Shown: positions 1 to 7,967, counted from the first letter of the stretch. The stretch: DNA of 64,000 nucleotides from Infirmifilum sp. NZ (GCF_022693705.1 NZ_CP094288.1:1194443-1258442); one strand, 5' to 3'. Numbers and translations: made by a program. The notes: generated by a model not told the origin, from the sequence alone.

Positions 1-1
1 C

Positions 2-238
2 TCGCAGAAAAAGGCTATCAGAAAGATTATGTTTCAAATAATAAGCGAAAAAGCTAGCCAGCTCGACTTCGACACCTTCATACAGCAGGCGGTTCTCGGT
101 AACATAGCCTCGGAAATCGAGGCTAATGCCAGAAAGATATACCCAATTAAGAAGGCTGAAATCAGGAAGATAAAAGTCCTCACACCCACATTCCAGATCC
201 CCTTGGCTAAACCCGAAAGCATAAGCGTTCAGGCCTAA
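2..238 (+). CDS. rps3ae: Ribosomal protein eS1 (S3Ae), C-terminal part
   Basis: Small-subunit ribosomal protein. The open frame runs in from the window edge at base 2 (reading [10 protein letters not shown] before the first internal ATG at 29), so the 5' part of the gene lies outside. The visible 78 residues match the C-terminal region of the archaeal/eukaryal eS1 family: the IRKIM stretch, then SLDF-like QLDFDTF, then [16 protein letters not shown], the counterpart of SIYPLHDVFVRKVKML in the human protein. The frame ends at a TAA followed by a T-rich stretch (251-265) that may end transcription. I infer a complete gene upstream. Confidence 0.85.
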   Translation, partial: SQKKAIRKIMFQIISEKASQLDFDTFIQQAVLGNIASEIEANARKIYPIKKAEIRKIKVLTPTFQIPLAKPESISVQA

Positions 239-752
239 GTAGCAACAGTACTTTTTAGTTTTCCCAAAAATTTTCCTGAATCCAATTCATATCCTTCCAT
301 GTTCCATCCAAGTTTAAAGGAGTTGTACGAGCACTCGATAATGCCTACGTATCTCGGGCCGCATCAGTTACAGTACATGTGAAGGTTTACATCCAGCACC
401 TTCAACCTCGCAAAAAGGGATAAGTAGCGAAGACATAATTTCTCGTTTCTCAGCATACGCACCGAAAAGGAGATGAATCCCGAATGGCGAGAAGTCAGCG
501 TCGAGCAATAACCATTTCCCGGTACGTCCACACGGTTGCCAGTCGGGTGCTTTGAACAACGCGAAAAGACAATTTGCCCACAGCGACGCGGGCTGGAGTC
601 CACTGGAGCCATCCCCCGGAAAAGGGGACCCGTGATATCCCGAGGAGAGGTCCCCCCATTAGTTAAGGGGGTAAATGAGGCAGGCGCGACCTAAGATGAG
701 CGTGGTCATGAACGCTTCTCGAAGCCACTTGAAGGCCGAGCCTCGGTGCCCA
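239..752. other. Intergenic stretch, no clear gene
   Basis: About 510 bases between the eS1 end and the 3' end of aspS. It begins with CTTTTTAGTTTTCCC (251-265), a probable T-rich terminator for eS1. Two C/G hairpins lie near the aspS end: CCCC/GGGG around 614-627, and CCCCC/GGGGG at 653-657/667-671, which could end aspS transcription coming from the other side. The short open frames on the minus strand here show no family resemblance and no sensible start signal. No tRNA T-loop is present. Confidence 0.5.
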
Positions 753-2024
753 TCAGGGGACCAGCCTGAAGCGGTCTCTTGGGAATAGCACGACTTCTCG
801 TATGTTCGAGAGCCCCAGCATAGTCATTAAGAGTCTATCCAGGCCTAGACCGAAGCCGCCGTGAGGAGGCATACCGTACTTAAATGCCTGTGTGTAAAAG
901 CTGAACTCCTCTGGATTCAGCCCTTTAGCTTTGAGGTTTTTGAGTAGCTCGGTGTACCTGTGTTCTCTCTGACCTCCTGAGGCCACTTCGATACCCCTTA
1001 TGTCGAGGTCGAAAGACCTGCTCAGCTTGTCGTTCTCCCTCATGATGTAGAAGGGTTTTGCGTCCCAGGGGTACTTCGTGATAAAGTAAATCGGGTAGCC
1101 TTGATTCTGCAAGTGCTCTCCCAGGGCTTTCTCCGCCTGTGTGTCTAGGTCGTCCCCCCACTGCAGGCTGAACCCGAGCTTCCCCAGCGTGTCTAAAGCC
1201 TCGCTGTACGTTACCTTTGGTATATTCGCCGGCTCCTCTAGGAGCTCGAATCCCACCTCCCTCAAGGTCTCACCCATTTGTGACCTAAGGTACCTTATTG
1301 CACCTCTGACGAAGTCCTCCAGTATCCTCATAACGTCCTCCTCGCTGTCGATGAACGCCATCTCGACGTCGAGCCCCCAGCTTTCGTTCAAGTGCCTAGG
1401 GGTGCTGAACTTCTCAGCCCTAAAGTACGGTGCAATTTCGAATACTCGCGGCACCCCGCACATGAGCATCTGCTTGTACAGCTGGGGGCTTTGAGAGAGG
1501 TAAGCTTTCCTTTCAAAATAATCCACTGTGAAGAGGGTGGCCCCTCCCTCGGCTCCAGCACCGACGATCTTCGGGGTGTTCACCTCCAAGAACCCCTGCT
1601 TTGCGAAGAACTCGCGAGTGAAACCCATGAGCTTGCTTCGCGCGATGAACACGGCTCGAAAGCGGGGCAGCCTAAGTGCAAGGTACCTGTAGTCGATGTA
1701 CAGGTCAAAGCTCGCTGGGGTCTTGCCTGTCAAGTCGATCGGCGGTATTTCCAGTGTCTCGGATAGTACGGTTATCCTCGAGGCCTGGATTTCACGCCCT
1801 TTTCTACTCACGACCACCTCTGGGAAAACCCCCTCCACGCGCACCGCTGAGCCTAGCTTGACCCTCGTAGCGGTTGTCCATGTCTCTGGATCGACTTGGT
1901 CTTTTTTAACGACGACCGTTATTGGGGAGAGGTTGAGGTCATCGATGACCTCTAGGAAGGCCACCCTTCCTAGGCTCTTTGCGTTGCTCACCCAACCCTC
2001 CACGACTCCGGCCTTAGTGCCCAA
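753..2024 (-). CDS. aspS: Aspartyl-tRNA synthetase (archaeal type)
   Basis: Class IIb synthetase that charges tRNA-Asp with aspartate. 423 residues, the usual archaeal length. The N-terminal OB-fold anticodon-binding domain (about residues 1-105, GWVSNAKSLGRVAFLEV) is followed by the catalytic domain with class II motif 2 (FEIAPYFRAEKF) and motif 3 (GGFGLGLDRLLM). The start is TTG at 2024 (MGTKAGVVEGWV); no better in-frame ATG lies nearby. It is divergent from eL34 with 60 bases between the starts. The sequence alone does not tell whether it is discriminating or also charges tRNA-Asn. Confidence 0.95.
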   Translation of the reverse strand: MGTKAGVVEGWVSNAKSLGRVAFLEVIDDLNLSPITVVVKKDQVDPETWTTATRVKLGSAVRVEGVFPEVVVSRKGREIQASRITVLSETLEIPPIDLTGKTPASFDLYIDYRYLALRLPRFRAVFIARSKLMGFTREFFAKQGFLEVNTPKIVGAGAEGGATLFTVDYFERKAYLSQSPQLYKQMLMCGVPRVFEIAPYFRAEKFSTPRHLNESWGLDVEMAFIDSEEDVMRILEDFVRGAIRYLRSQMGETLREVGFELLEEPANIPKVTYSEALDTLGKLGFSLQWGDDLDTQAEKALGEHLQNQGYPIYFITKYPWDAKPFYIMRENDKLSRSFDLDIRGIEVASGGQREHRYTELLKNLKAKGLNPEEFSFYTQAFKYGMPPHGGFGLGLDRLLMTMLGLSNIREVVLFPRDRFRLVP

Positions 2025-2084
2025 CGCCGAACACCTTCGCGCGAAAATTTCTTAAATACTCGCACATAAACGCTTTGGTGTCCT

Positions 2085-2354
2085 ATGGTAAGGCCTGCGC
2101 TTAGGTCGCGCACCAAGAAGAGGAAAATCGTCAGAACCCCCGGTGGCAGGCACGTGCTCAGGATCCTGGACAAGAAGCATGACTACCCCAAGTGCGCGGT
2201 CTGCGGCGCGCCGATACGAGGTGTCCCGAAGCTCACCACTAGGGAGGAGAGAGGGGGCGTGAAGATGCCTACGAGGATTTACGGCGGCTACCTCTGTCAT
2301 CGTTGCTTGAAGCTCGGCATAAAAGTAGCAGCACGTAAGCTCGCGGGAGCCTGA
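2085..2354 (+). CDS. rpl34e: Ribosomal protein eL34
   Basis: Large-subunit protein, 89 residues, beginning MVRPALRSRTKKRK as is typical of the family. Two CxxC pairs (CAVCGAP and CHRCLK) form the zinc site found in archaeal eL34. The ATG at 2085 sits about 28 bases after a TATA-like CTTAAATACT, so the message is probably leaderless. The cytidylate kinase gene follows after 5 bases, an arrangement common in archaea, and the two are probably one transcript. Confidence 0.95.
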   Translation: MVRPALRSRTKKRKIVRTPGGRHVLRILDKKHDYPKCAVCGAPIRGVPKLTTREERGGVKMPTRIYGGYLCHRCLKLGIKVAARKLAGA

Positions 2355-2359
2355 TCGCC

Positions 2360-2923
2360 TTGCCCTGCGTCGTCATAGCTGTGAGCGGAACCCCTGGTAG
2401 CGGTAAGACAACGTACTCCCGCTTTATAGCAGAGCACTACGGCCTACGCTACGTTTCAAGCGGAGGCCTCTTCAGGGAGCTAGCCCGCGAAAGGGGCGTC
2501 AGCCTACTTGAGCTGCATAAGAAAGCCGAGGAGGATGAGAGCATAGACCTGCTGATAGACCAGAGGGCGATCGGCGAAGCGCTTAAAGGAGGCGTCGTAG
2601 TGGAGGGTCACCTGTCCGTCTGGGTGTTGAGCAAGATAGCCCACATAAAGATAATCTTCGACGCTCCGCGCGAGGTGAGGGCGGAGCGCATAGCGAGGCG
2701 TGATGGCATCTCGCTTGCGGAGGCCTTAAGGGAGATCGAAGAGAGGGAGAAGAGCAACTACGAGAGGGCGATGAAGTACTATGGCTTAAACATAAGGGAT
2801 TACAGCGTAGCCGACCTCGTAGTTTCCACACAACACCTAGACGCTGAGGACGTGAAGAACGTAGTGCTAGCATACATTGAGGGTTTCAGGCGAAGGCATC
2901 CGGAGCTGTTCACTGATCCATGA
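2360..2923 (+). CDS. cmk: Cytidylate kinase
   Basis: Phosphorylates CMP/dCMP with ATP in pyrimidine nucleotide supply. 187 residues, normal for the archaeal family. The P-loop is SGTPGSGKTT at residues 9-18, and the Arg-rich lid segment reads RAERIARRDG. The start is TTG at 2360, which places the P-loop at the usual distance from the N terminus. It probably forms an operon with eL34. The linkage of eL34 and cmk is a known archaeal neighbourhood. Confidence 0.93.
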   Translation: MPCVVIAVSGTPGSGKTTYSRFIAEHYGLRYVSSGGLFRELARERGVSLLELHKKAEEDESIDLLIDQRAIGEALKGGVVVEGHLSVWVLSKIAHIKIIFDAPREVRAERIARRDGISLAEALREIEEREKSNYERAMKYYGLNIRDYSVADLVVSTQHLDAEDVKNVVLAYIEGFRRRHPELFTDP

Positions 2924-3018
2924 AACGAGCTGTTTTTCGAGAGCTTTTGCAGGGACCTAAGGAGGCGCTTCTTCGCGCTTAACATGTGGGTCGCTCTGGT
3001 ATGCCTTCATTAAGTTAA

Positions 3019-3028
3019 GTTTTTATAA
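3019..3028 (+). promoter_or_regulatory. TATA box of the EF-1 alpha gene
   Basis: TTTTTATAAT lies about 38 bases before the ATG at 3062. A transcript starting about 25 bases downstream would have a short leader containing GGTGGG (3053-3058), a Shine-Dalgarno-like match. The spacing supports the ATG at 3062 over the upstream in-frame GTG at 3047. Confidence 0.6.
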
Positions 3029-3061
3029 TCAAAGAGTGTGTAAAGGGTGACAGGTGGGACA

Positions 3062-4363
3062 ATGTCTGAGAAGAAGCCGCACCTTAACCTAGTGGTCATA
3101 GGCCACATCGACCACGGTAAGAGTACGACGATGGGTAGGCTACTCTACGAGGTCGGAGCCATTGATCCCAGAGTAATTCAGCAGTACGAAGAAGAGGCTA
3201 AGAAGCTGGGACGCGAGTCCTTCAAGTATGCTTGGGTGCTCGACCGGCTGAAGGAAGAGAGGGAGCGCGGTATCACCATCGACCTAGGCTTCTACAAGTT
3301 CGAAACCAAGAAGTACTTCTTCACACTCATCGACGCGCCCGGACACAGGGACTTCGTGAAGAACATGATCACGGGAGCAAGCCAGGCCGACTGCGCAGTA
3401 CTCGTGGTCTCCGCCAAGGAGGGCGAGTTCGAGGCCGGCATCAGCCCAGCTGGGCAGACACGTGAGCACGTGTTCCTAGCCAAGACGATGGGCGTAGACC
3501 AGCTCATCGTGGCCATCAACAAGATGGACACTGTTAACTACAGCAAGGAGAGGTACGAGGAGATAAAGAACCAGCTATCAAGGCTCCTCAGGATGGTTGG
3601 CTACAAGGTGGAGGAGATACACTTCATACCTATATCGGCCTGGGAAGGGGTGAACATTGCAAAGAGGTCCCCAGACAAGACTCCGTGGTACAACGGCCCA
3701 TCCCTCTACGAGGCATTCGACGACTTCAAGGAGCCGCCGAGACCCGTCGACAAGCCCCTGAGGATACCGATCCAGGACGTTTACTCCATCAAGGGTGTAG
3801 GCACCGTTCCCGTGGGCAGGGTGGAGACAGGGGTGCTGAGGGTCGGCGACAAAGTCATAATCAACCCGCCGAAGGCGGTCGGCGAGGTCAAATCCATCGA
3901 GACGCACCACACACCAATCCCGGAGGCTATTCCGGGCGACAACATAGGTTTCAACGTGAAGGGCGTCGAGAAGAGCCAGATCAGGAGAGGGGACGTGGTG
4001 GGCCCCGTCAACAACCCGCCAACAGTGGTGGACGAGTTCATCGGGCGCATATTCGTGCTATTCCACCCAACCGCAATAGCCGCCGGCTACACCCCAGTGC
4101 TACACATCCACACCGCTACAGTCCCGGTGACGTTCGAGGAGCTGCTGCAGAAGCTCGACCCTAGAACAGGCAGCGTCGCAGAGGAGAAACCGCAGTACAT
4201 TAAGCAGGGTGACTCCGCTATCGTGAGGTTCAAGCCGAGGAAACCCGTAGTCGTAGAAAAGTACTCCGAGTTCCCGCCATTAGGCAGGTTCGCAGTGAGG
4301 GACTCCGGCAGGACCATCGCCGCCGGCGTTGTAATAGACGTCAGGAAGGCTGAGGGCTACTAG
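3062..4363 (+). CDS. tuf: Translation elongation factor EF-1 alpha
   Basis: GTPase that brings aminoacyl-tRNA to the ribosome. 433 residues from the ATG at 3062. G1 GHIDHGKST (residues 14-22), G3 DAPGHRDF, G4 NKMD and the SA(W) of G5 are all present; the effector region ERERGITIDL is intact. Domains II and III follow, with the family's KGVGTVPVGRVETG. It has its own promoter and is followed by S10 with a separate TATA box, the common archaeal order tuf-rps10. Confidence 0.97.
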   Translation: MSEKKPHLNLVVIGHIDHGKSTTMGRLLYEVGAIDPRVIQQYEEEAKKLGRESFKYAWVLDRLKEERERGITIDLGFYKFETKKYFFTLIDAPGHRDFVKNMITGASQADCAVLVVSAKEGEFEAGISPAGQTREHVFLAKTMGVDQLIVAINKMDTVNYSKERYEEIKNQLSRLLRMVGYKVEEIHFIPISAWEGVNIAKRSPDKTPWYNGPSLYEAFDDFKEPPRPVDKPLRIPIQDVYSIKGVGTVPVGRVETGVLRVGDKVIINPPKAVGEVKSIETHHTPIPEAIPGDNIGFNVKGVEKSQIRRGDVVGPVNNPPTVVDEFIGRIFVLFHPTAIAAGYTPVLHIHTATVPVTFEELLQKLDPRTGSVAEEKPQYIKQGDSAIVRFKPRKPVVVEKYSEFPPLGRFAVRDSGRTIAAGVVIDVRKAEGY

Positions 4364-4383
4364 AGCTTTCTCCCTGGGTAAAG

Positions 4384-4392
4384 TTTTTATAG
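4384..4392 (+). promoter_or_regulatory. TATA box of rps10
   Basis: TTTTTATAG, 36-44 bases before the rps10 ATG at 4428 and just after the EF-1 alpha stop. It implies that S10 can be transcribed independently of tuf. Confidence 0.5.
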
Positions 4393-4427
4393 TGTGGGGT
4401 GTTGACTCTTTCTGCTCGTGATGCTGT

Positions 4428-4736
4428 ATGCCCAGCAAGGTTCGTATCCGACTCTCAAGCACCTCCGTGGAAGACCTAGAGGCTGTGTGCAACGAAATCA
4501 GGGAGATAGCCAGGAAGACGGGCGTCAAGATACGCGGCCCGATACCGCTCCCCGTGCAGGTTATGAGGGTCGTCACAAGGCGCGCCCCCTCAGGACAGGG
4601 CTACGAGACCTTCGACCGGTTCGAGATGAGGATACACAAGCGCCTCATCGACATGGACGCTGACGAGAGAGCCACTCGGCTGCTCCTGCGAACCAGGGTG
4701 CCCCCCTCGGTTAGAGTTGAAATAGAGGTCGTCTAA
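4428..4736 (+). CDS. rps10: Ribosomal protein uS10
   Basis: Small-subunit protein, 102 residues. It begins MPSKVRIRLSSTSVEDLE and contains the conserved IRGPIPLPVQ segment and the C-terminal VRVEIEVV. Length and start are standard for archaeal uS10. It lies directly downstream of EF-1 alpha, its usual partner. Confidence 0.96.
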   Translation: MPSKVRIRLSSTSVEDLEAVCNEIREIARKTGVKIRGPIPLPVQVMRVVTRRAPSGQGYETFDRFEMRIHKRLIDMDADERATRLLLRTRVPPSVRVEIEVV

Positions 4737-4780
4737 GATACTTAGGTAGCTTGCGGCGACCTCTGCAAACTCCTGGAGAA

Positions 4781-4790
4781 AAATTTATCA
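4781..4790 (+). promoter_or_regulatory. TATA box of the tRNA-Arg gene
   Basis: AAATTTATCA lies about 25-34 bases before the first base of the tRNA acceptor stem at 4815, the standard archaeal promoter distance. Confidence 0.5.
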
Positions 4791-4814
4791 AGCGCACTAG
4801 TTTTCGCTTATTCG

Positions 4815-4925
4815 GGGCCCGTAGCGCAGTCAGGAAGCGCGGCGGCCACGCCGAAAGGCGCCGCAGTCCTAAATTGCAAGAGTGGAGTAAGCCGCAGGTC
4901 CCGGGTTCGATTCCCGGCGGGCCCG
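4815..4925 (+). tRNA. tRNA-Arg(CCU) with two introns in the anticodon loop
   Basis: The acceptor stem GGGCCCG (4815-4821) pairs perfectly with CGGGCCC (4918-4924), discriminator G at 4925. D stem GCGC/GCGC, anticodon stem GCGGC (4842-4846) with GCCGC (4891-4895), and T arm CCGGG-TTCGATT-CCCGG (4901-4917) are all perfect. There are 44 bases where the loop should have 7. Intron 1 is 4848-4866: GCGG/CCGC forms the 4-bp central helix, bulges are CC^A and AG^T, and CGCC-GAAA-GGCG is the inner hairpin. Removing it leaves C32 next to T33. Intron 2 is 4872-4889 at the canonical 37/38 site: CTCC (4847 joined to 4867-4869) pairs with GGAG (4884-4887), with bulges TA^A and TA^A. The mature loop CTCCTAA has anticodon CCT, giving Arg. 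CCA is not encoded. Confidence 0.93.
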
Positions 4926-5007
4926 CCTCTTCGAAGTCTTCATGCAGGGCTACCCTTGCCGGGCGAAGAAATTTAATTACATTCAGAATGGATCTCTCTA
5001 CGATACT

Positions 5008-5838
5008 ATGGGGAAATTCAGAGCCTACCTGAAGCTGTCGCGCATCGAGCACGGTGTTATGACGGGTCTCGCAGTCGTGGCTGGCTACCTTGCGGTCAAT
5101 GCTAGCTTCTCGTTGAGGCTCGTCCTGGCCTTTCTCAGCTCGCTTTTTGCGGAGATGTCTCTCTTCGCCTTTAACGACATCTTCAACATCGAGGAGGATA
5201 GGGTGAACAGCCCGGAGAGGCCTCTTGTGAGGGGCGATTTGAGCAGAAGGGAGGCTCTCGCCTTTGCTGCCGTCGCATCGACTTCCGCGCTGCTGCTCGC
5301 TTTACCACTCGGAGCATACCCCGTGTTACTCCTCTTAGCCGCGCTGGCCATAGGCAACGCGTACAACTACTACCTGAAGAGACTCTCCATCATCGGGAAC
5401 CTGGCCGTAGCCGGTCTAACGGCAAGCAGCTTCCTCTACGGGGCCCTTGCAACAGGCCTCGCGGTAGAGGAGAAAGTGTCACTCTTCTTCTTGATAGCCT
5501 TCCTGGCGAACATTGGACGGGAGATCGCCAAGGGGGTACGGGATCTGGAGGGCGACATACGCGTCGGCGTATGCACGCTCGCCTGCGAAATCGGGGTCAA
5601 GCAAGCGGGGCTGGTGTCAGCCATCTTCATGGCGCTAGCCGTTGCGCTAAGCCTCGCCTCCCCTCAGTACTTCGCGCTGAAGGAACCCTTTGTAGCTATG
5701 CTGGCTTTAACGGACGCTATATTCATCCATTCGATCTACACGATTGCAAGAACCCCGACTCCTGAAGCCGCGGGGATCGTTAGGAGGAACACGCTTATAG
5801 GAATGCTGGTGGCCATCCTGGCGTTCACACTCCCCTAA
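5008..5838 (+). CDS. UbiA-family prenyltransferase, probable DGGGP synthase
   Basis: Integral membrane prenyltransferase. The first Asp-rich motif is NDIFNIEEDRVNSPERP and the second is DLEGDIRVGV, the two Mg-diphosphate sites of the UbiA superfamily; about eight hydrophobic segments surround them. Archaeal proteins of this size next to translation genes usually add the second geranylgeranyl chain to geranylgeranylglyceryl phosphate in ether-lipid synthesis; that assignment is inferred from family and organism. I start it at the ATG at 5008 (MGKFRAYLKLSRIEHG), not at the ATG at 4942. An A/T-rich GAAATTTAAT (4969-4978) lies about 30 bases upstream, which suits a leaderless start, and the extra residues are not family-like. 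Confidence 0.8.
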   Translation: MGKFRAYLKLSRIEHGVMTGLAVVAGYLAVNASFSLRLVLAFLSSLFAEMSLFAFNDIFNIEEDRVNSPERPLVRGDLSRREALAFAAVASTSALLLALPLGAYPVLLLLAALAIGNAYNYYLKRLSIIGNLAVAGLTASSFLYGALATGLAVEEKVSLFFLIAFLANIGREIAKGVRDLEGDIRVGVCTLACEIGVKQAGLVSAIFMALAVALSLASPQYFALKEPFVAMLALTDAIFIHSIYTIARTPTPEAAGIVRRNTLIGMLVAILAFTLP

Positions 5839-5885
5839 CTCGAAGCCAAAAGTATATACATGAGCTGCGCGATTCTGAGCCTCGT

Positions 5886-6239
5886 ATGCGGCGCGGCGCG
5901 TCTGGTGTAGCTTCAGCTCTACTCTCTGAGAGCGCTCTCGCATGGCTACTGCTGGTTTTCTCTATCGCGATTGCGGCCGGCCTCGTCTACGTTCTGGCCG
6001 AGAGACCCCCATTCTCCCTTGGAACGTACATCATCTACCCGGGCACAGGCTCCCAGACCACGAGCGAGTTCCTGGTACTTCTCTTCCTGTATGCTCTCGC
6101 CGTAGCCGGGTTACTGCTGGTGTACGAGGCCCCGAGGTACAGGTCCAGGCCGAACCTAGCAACAATGTTTCTAGTGACGGGTATAGCCTTGGCGTTCATC
6201 TCCGTGACCCTGCTTTTGACGGTCTACGGCATGAAGTAA
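5886..6239 (+). CDS. Small three-helix membrane protein, unknown function
   Basis: 117 residues with three hydrophobic helices (about 17-37, 61-80 and 90-113) and a short outside loop between the first two. I do not recognise a named family. The last two helices, joined by VYEAPRYRSRP, recall the layout of the eukaryotic oligosaccharyltransferase subunit Ost5/TMEM258, and AglB/Stt3 lies 1.7 kb downstream; this is only a resemblance. A TATA-like AAAGTATATAC (5847-5857) sits about 30 bases before the ATG. The stop overlaps the start of the next gene (TAATG at 6237-6241), so they are probably translated together. Confidence 0.65.
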   Translation: MRRGASGVASALLSESALAWLLLVFSIAIAAGLVYVLAERPPFSLGTYIIYPGTGSQTTSEFLVLLFLYALAVAGLLLVYEAPRYRSRPNLATMFLVTGIALAFISVTLLLTVYGMK

Positions 6240-6826
6240 TGATTCCGAGGAGTTTTCTCAGAGCTTTGGGTAAGCCGGGCCTGCACGTAGTCTACGGTGG
6301 CCCGTCATCCTTCAAGACAGCTTTCTCGCTCTCCGCTGCGCTCCATATAACGAAGTCCAAGGTGCTATACGTCGGGCTGGCCAGGCACTCGCTCTTACAC
6401 CCTGAGCCCAGCGACCGCGTGGCCGTCGCCGCGGTTCCAAACCTTAAGCAGGAACTGCACTTCCTCCTCAGCTTAGACCTAATCCCGGATAACATAGACG
6501 TCGTGGTCTACGACGGCTTCTCGGCTTACTACCTGCCCCTCCGGTTCTACATGCGTGAAAGCGCTATCACAAGGCTGCAGTTGCTCGCCGCGTCGAAGCT
6601 CTACGCTCTAGCCGCGTCGAGGGCAGTGCCCGTGCTGGTGACGACGCAGGAGGTCTCAGGGAGGAGGCCTCTGGCGTACCGTGTTCTCAGATTCTACGCC
6701 CAGGACTTCGTGAGGCTGGAGAGAACGGAGGCGGGGCTGAGGCTCGTTCTGGCGGGAAAAGACCTTGATGAGAGGCTGTCTGCCTCCTTGGAACCCGAGG
6801 AACTGGGTGTTGAAAAGCAAAAATAA
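6239..6826 (+). CDS. RecA/RadB-fold ATPase
   Basis: 195 residues beginning MIPRSFLRALGKPGLH. Walker A is GGPSSFKTAF near residue 20 and Walker B is NIDVVVYDGF; the fold is that of the RecA/KaiC/RadB group but lacks the DNA-binding N-terminal domain of RadA. The ATG at 6239 overlaps the stop of the preceding membrane-protein gene; the longer upstream frame lies over that gene and is not used. The role is unknown. RadB-like proteins serve recombination regulation, while others of this fold regulate motility or membrane proteins. Its tight link to a membrane protein makes a signalling role possible, by inference. Confidence 0.7.
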   Translation: MIPRSFLRALGKPGLHVVYGGPSSFKTAFSLSAALHITKSKVLYVGLARHSLLHPEPSDRVAVAAVPNLKQELHFLLSLDLIPDNIDVVVYDGFSAYYLPLRFYMRESAITRLQLLAASKLYALAASRAVPVLVTTQEVSGRRPLAYRVLRFYAQDFVRLERTEAGLRLVLAGKDLDERLSASLEPEELGVEKQK

Positions 6827-6921
6827 TCCTCAGGGCTTAAAACACTCGGGGTGCGAGGCCTAGGCGCATCGCCTCGGAGTGCCGCGAGAAGGCGGGCTTA
6901 CTCGCGCAGTTTATCAAGAGA

Positions 6922-7404
6922 ATGAAGGGTGACTTCGTACTGGATCAGCTAAGCCCCGAGCTCGTAGTCCCATGCGAGCTGATCGACGAAACCATCGGTG
7001 AGCCGGTCCTAAGCGTCTACCTCAACTGGCCGCCTGAGAGGGCCAACGAGGTCGTAGTAGCGGTGGACCCCGGGGAGTCGAAAGCCGGCCTCGTGATAGC
7101 AGTAGAGGACGACGTGCTGTTCGTCGGGCTATCCACGCCTGAGGCGATCTCGAGAATCATAAGGGTGCTCTCGGCGCACTACAGGAAGGTGGTCTTAATG
7201 GTGGGGCGCACACCTTCATCCGAGAGGCTACTAGCCGGCAACCCGCCAAACGTGAACGTAGTGTTCCTAGAGGAGGCGAATCTACCCCCCTTAAAGCTAG
7301 GGGGCAAATTCAAAGACGATGCCCTCGACGCACTAAGGCTATACCTTAAAGGAAGAGCTCTGCTCGTGCAGAAGGCCGTGCAGGACGCTACCTCCTCCTC
7401 TTAA
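6922..7404 (+). CDS. RNase H-fold (RuvC/YqgF-like) protein
   Basis: 160 residues. The central part opens with VVVAVDPGESKAGLVIA (Asp49), the first strand motif of the RNase H fold as in RuvC and YqgF, and the C-terminal part holds FKDDALDALRLYL (Asp132, Asp133, Asp136), a pattern close to the DAxDA helix of RuvC-type resolvases. Catalytic acids are therefore present at both ends. I infer a metal-dependent nuclease or a nucleic-acid-binding relative; no precise name can be given. About 40 residues precede the fold. The 3' end overlaps by 17 bases the convergent zinc-ribbon gene. Confidence 0.65.
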   Translation: MKGDFVLDQLSPELVVPCELIDETIGEPVLSVYLNWPPERANEVVVAVDPGESKAGLVIAVEDDVLFVGLSTPEAISRIIRVLSAHYRKVVLMVGRTPSSERLLAGNPPNVNVVFLEEANLPPLKLGGKFKDDALDALRLYLKGRALLVQKAVQDATSSS

Positions 7405-7549
7405 CCTTAACCTCTACAGGCCTCCAGTCGATCTCGCGACCGCACCTCGGGCAACGCCCACCCACAGAGGCGTAGATCTTGTAGAGGTTGGGTACCTTGC
7501 TACCCTTGTAGAACACGTAACCGCACTTGCTGCACACAACGGTTATCAT
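7388..7549 (-). CDS. 53-residue zinc-ribbon protein
   Basis: A short frame read from ATG at 7549: MITVVCSKCGYVFYKGS, ending EVKVKRRR. Two CxxC knuckles (CSKC and CPRC) are spaced as in a rubredoxin-like zinc ribbon, with a basic C-terminal tail. The predicted protein is 53 residues. Its stop lies inside the end of the convergent RNase H-fold gene. The Cys pairs, the clean start and the basic tail argue for a real gene, possibly nucleic-acid binding. The function is unknown. Confidence 0.7.
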   Translation of the reverse strand: MITVVCSKCGYVFYKGSKVPNLYKIYASVGGRCPRCGREIDWRPVEVKVKRRR

Positions 7550-7967
7550 TGACCTGAATATCGGCGCTCAGAGATATATTTGCTTGCCCAGAGTTTAGCC
7601 TCCCTGAAAAGCCCCCTGAGCTTACAGAGCGAAACGCCTTCACTCTCGATCCCGCGCCCTTGCCCCTGTGTCCGATTCAGGCGAATATGGATCCGCGCAT
7701 GCTGCAGGAAAACCGTAGCCTAGCTCGCGGCTCGACTTAAGGATGGGATGATGCGCCTGGAGAACAGAGCTCGTGGGGAATGCACGCGGGTCCTGAAGCA
7801 AAAAATGGGGGTAAGCTAGACTCTATCCGCGTCCAGCGATCCGAAGAAAATCTCACTAACGTTTCCCGGTTGCAGGAAGAGATAAGGATGGGAAGCGAAA
7901 AGCAGTACTAGTACGTGCTGGAGGGGGATGCACAAAAATAAATACCGGGGGTCAGAGCACCTATTCT
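7550..7967. other. Intergenic stretch before aglB
   Basis: About 420 bases without a recognisable gene. Near its right end AAAAATAAATACC (7933-7945) is a TATA-like element about 25-30 bases before the GTG start of aglB. A segment around 7742-7795 has an imperfect C-box-like ATGATG and a CTGA, but not a full C/D guide RNA. Confidence 0.4.

Noticed and set aside
4942..5007. Upstream start for the UbiA-family protein
   Set aside because: The A/T-rich promoter element at about 4970 falls within this stretch and the added residues are not membrane or family-like.
5942..6238. Upstream extension of the RecA-fold ATPase frame
   Set aside because: It lies over the membrane-protein gene in another frame and has no family-like content; the overlapping ATG at 6239 is the natural start.
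7742..7798. Possible C/D-box guide RNA (ATGATGC ... CTGA) upstream of aglB
   Set aside because: The C box is imperfect and no proper D' and C' boxes are spaced between them.
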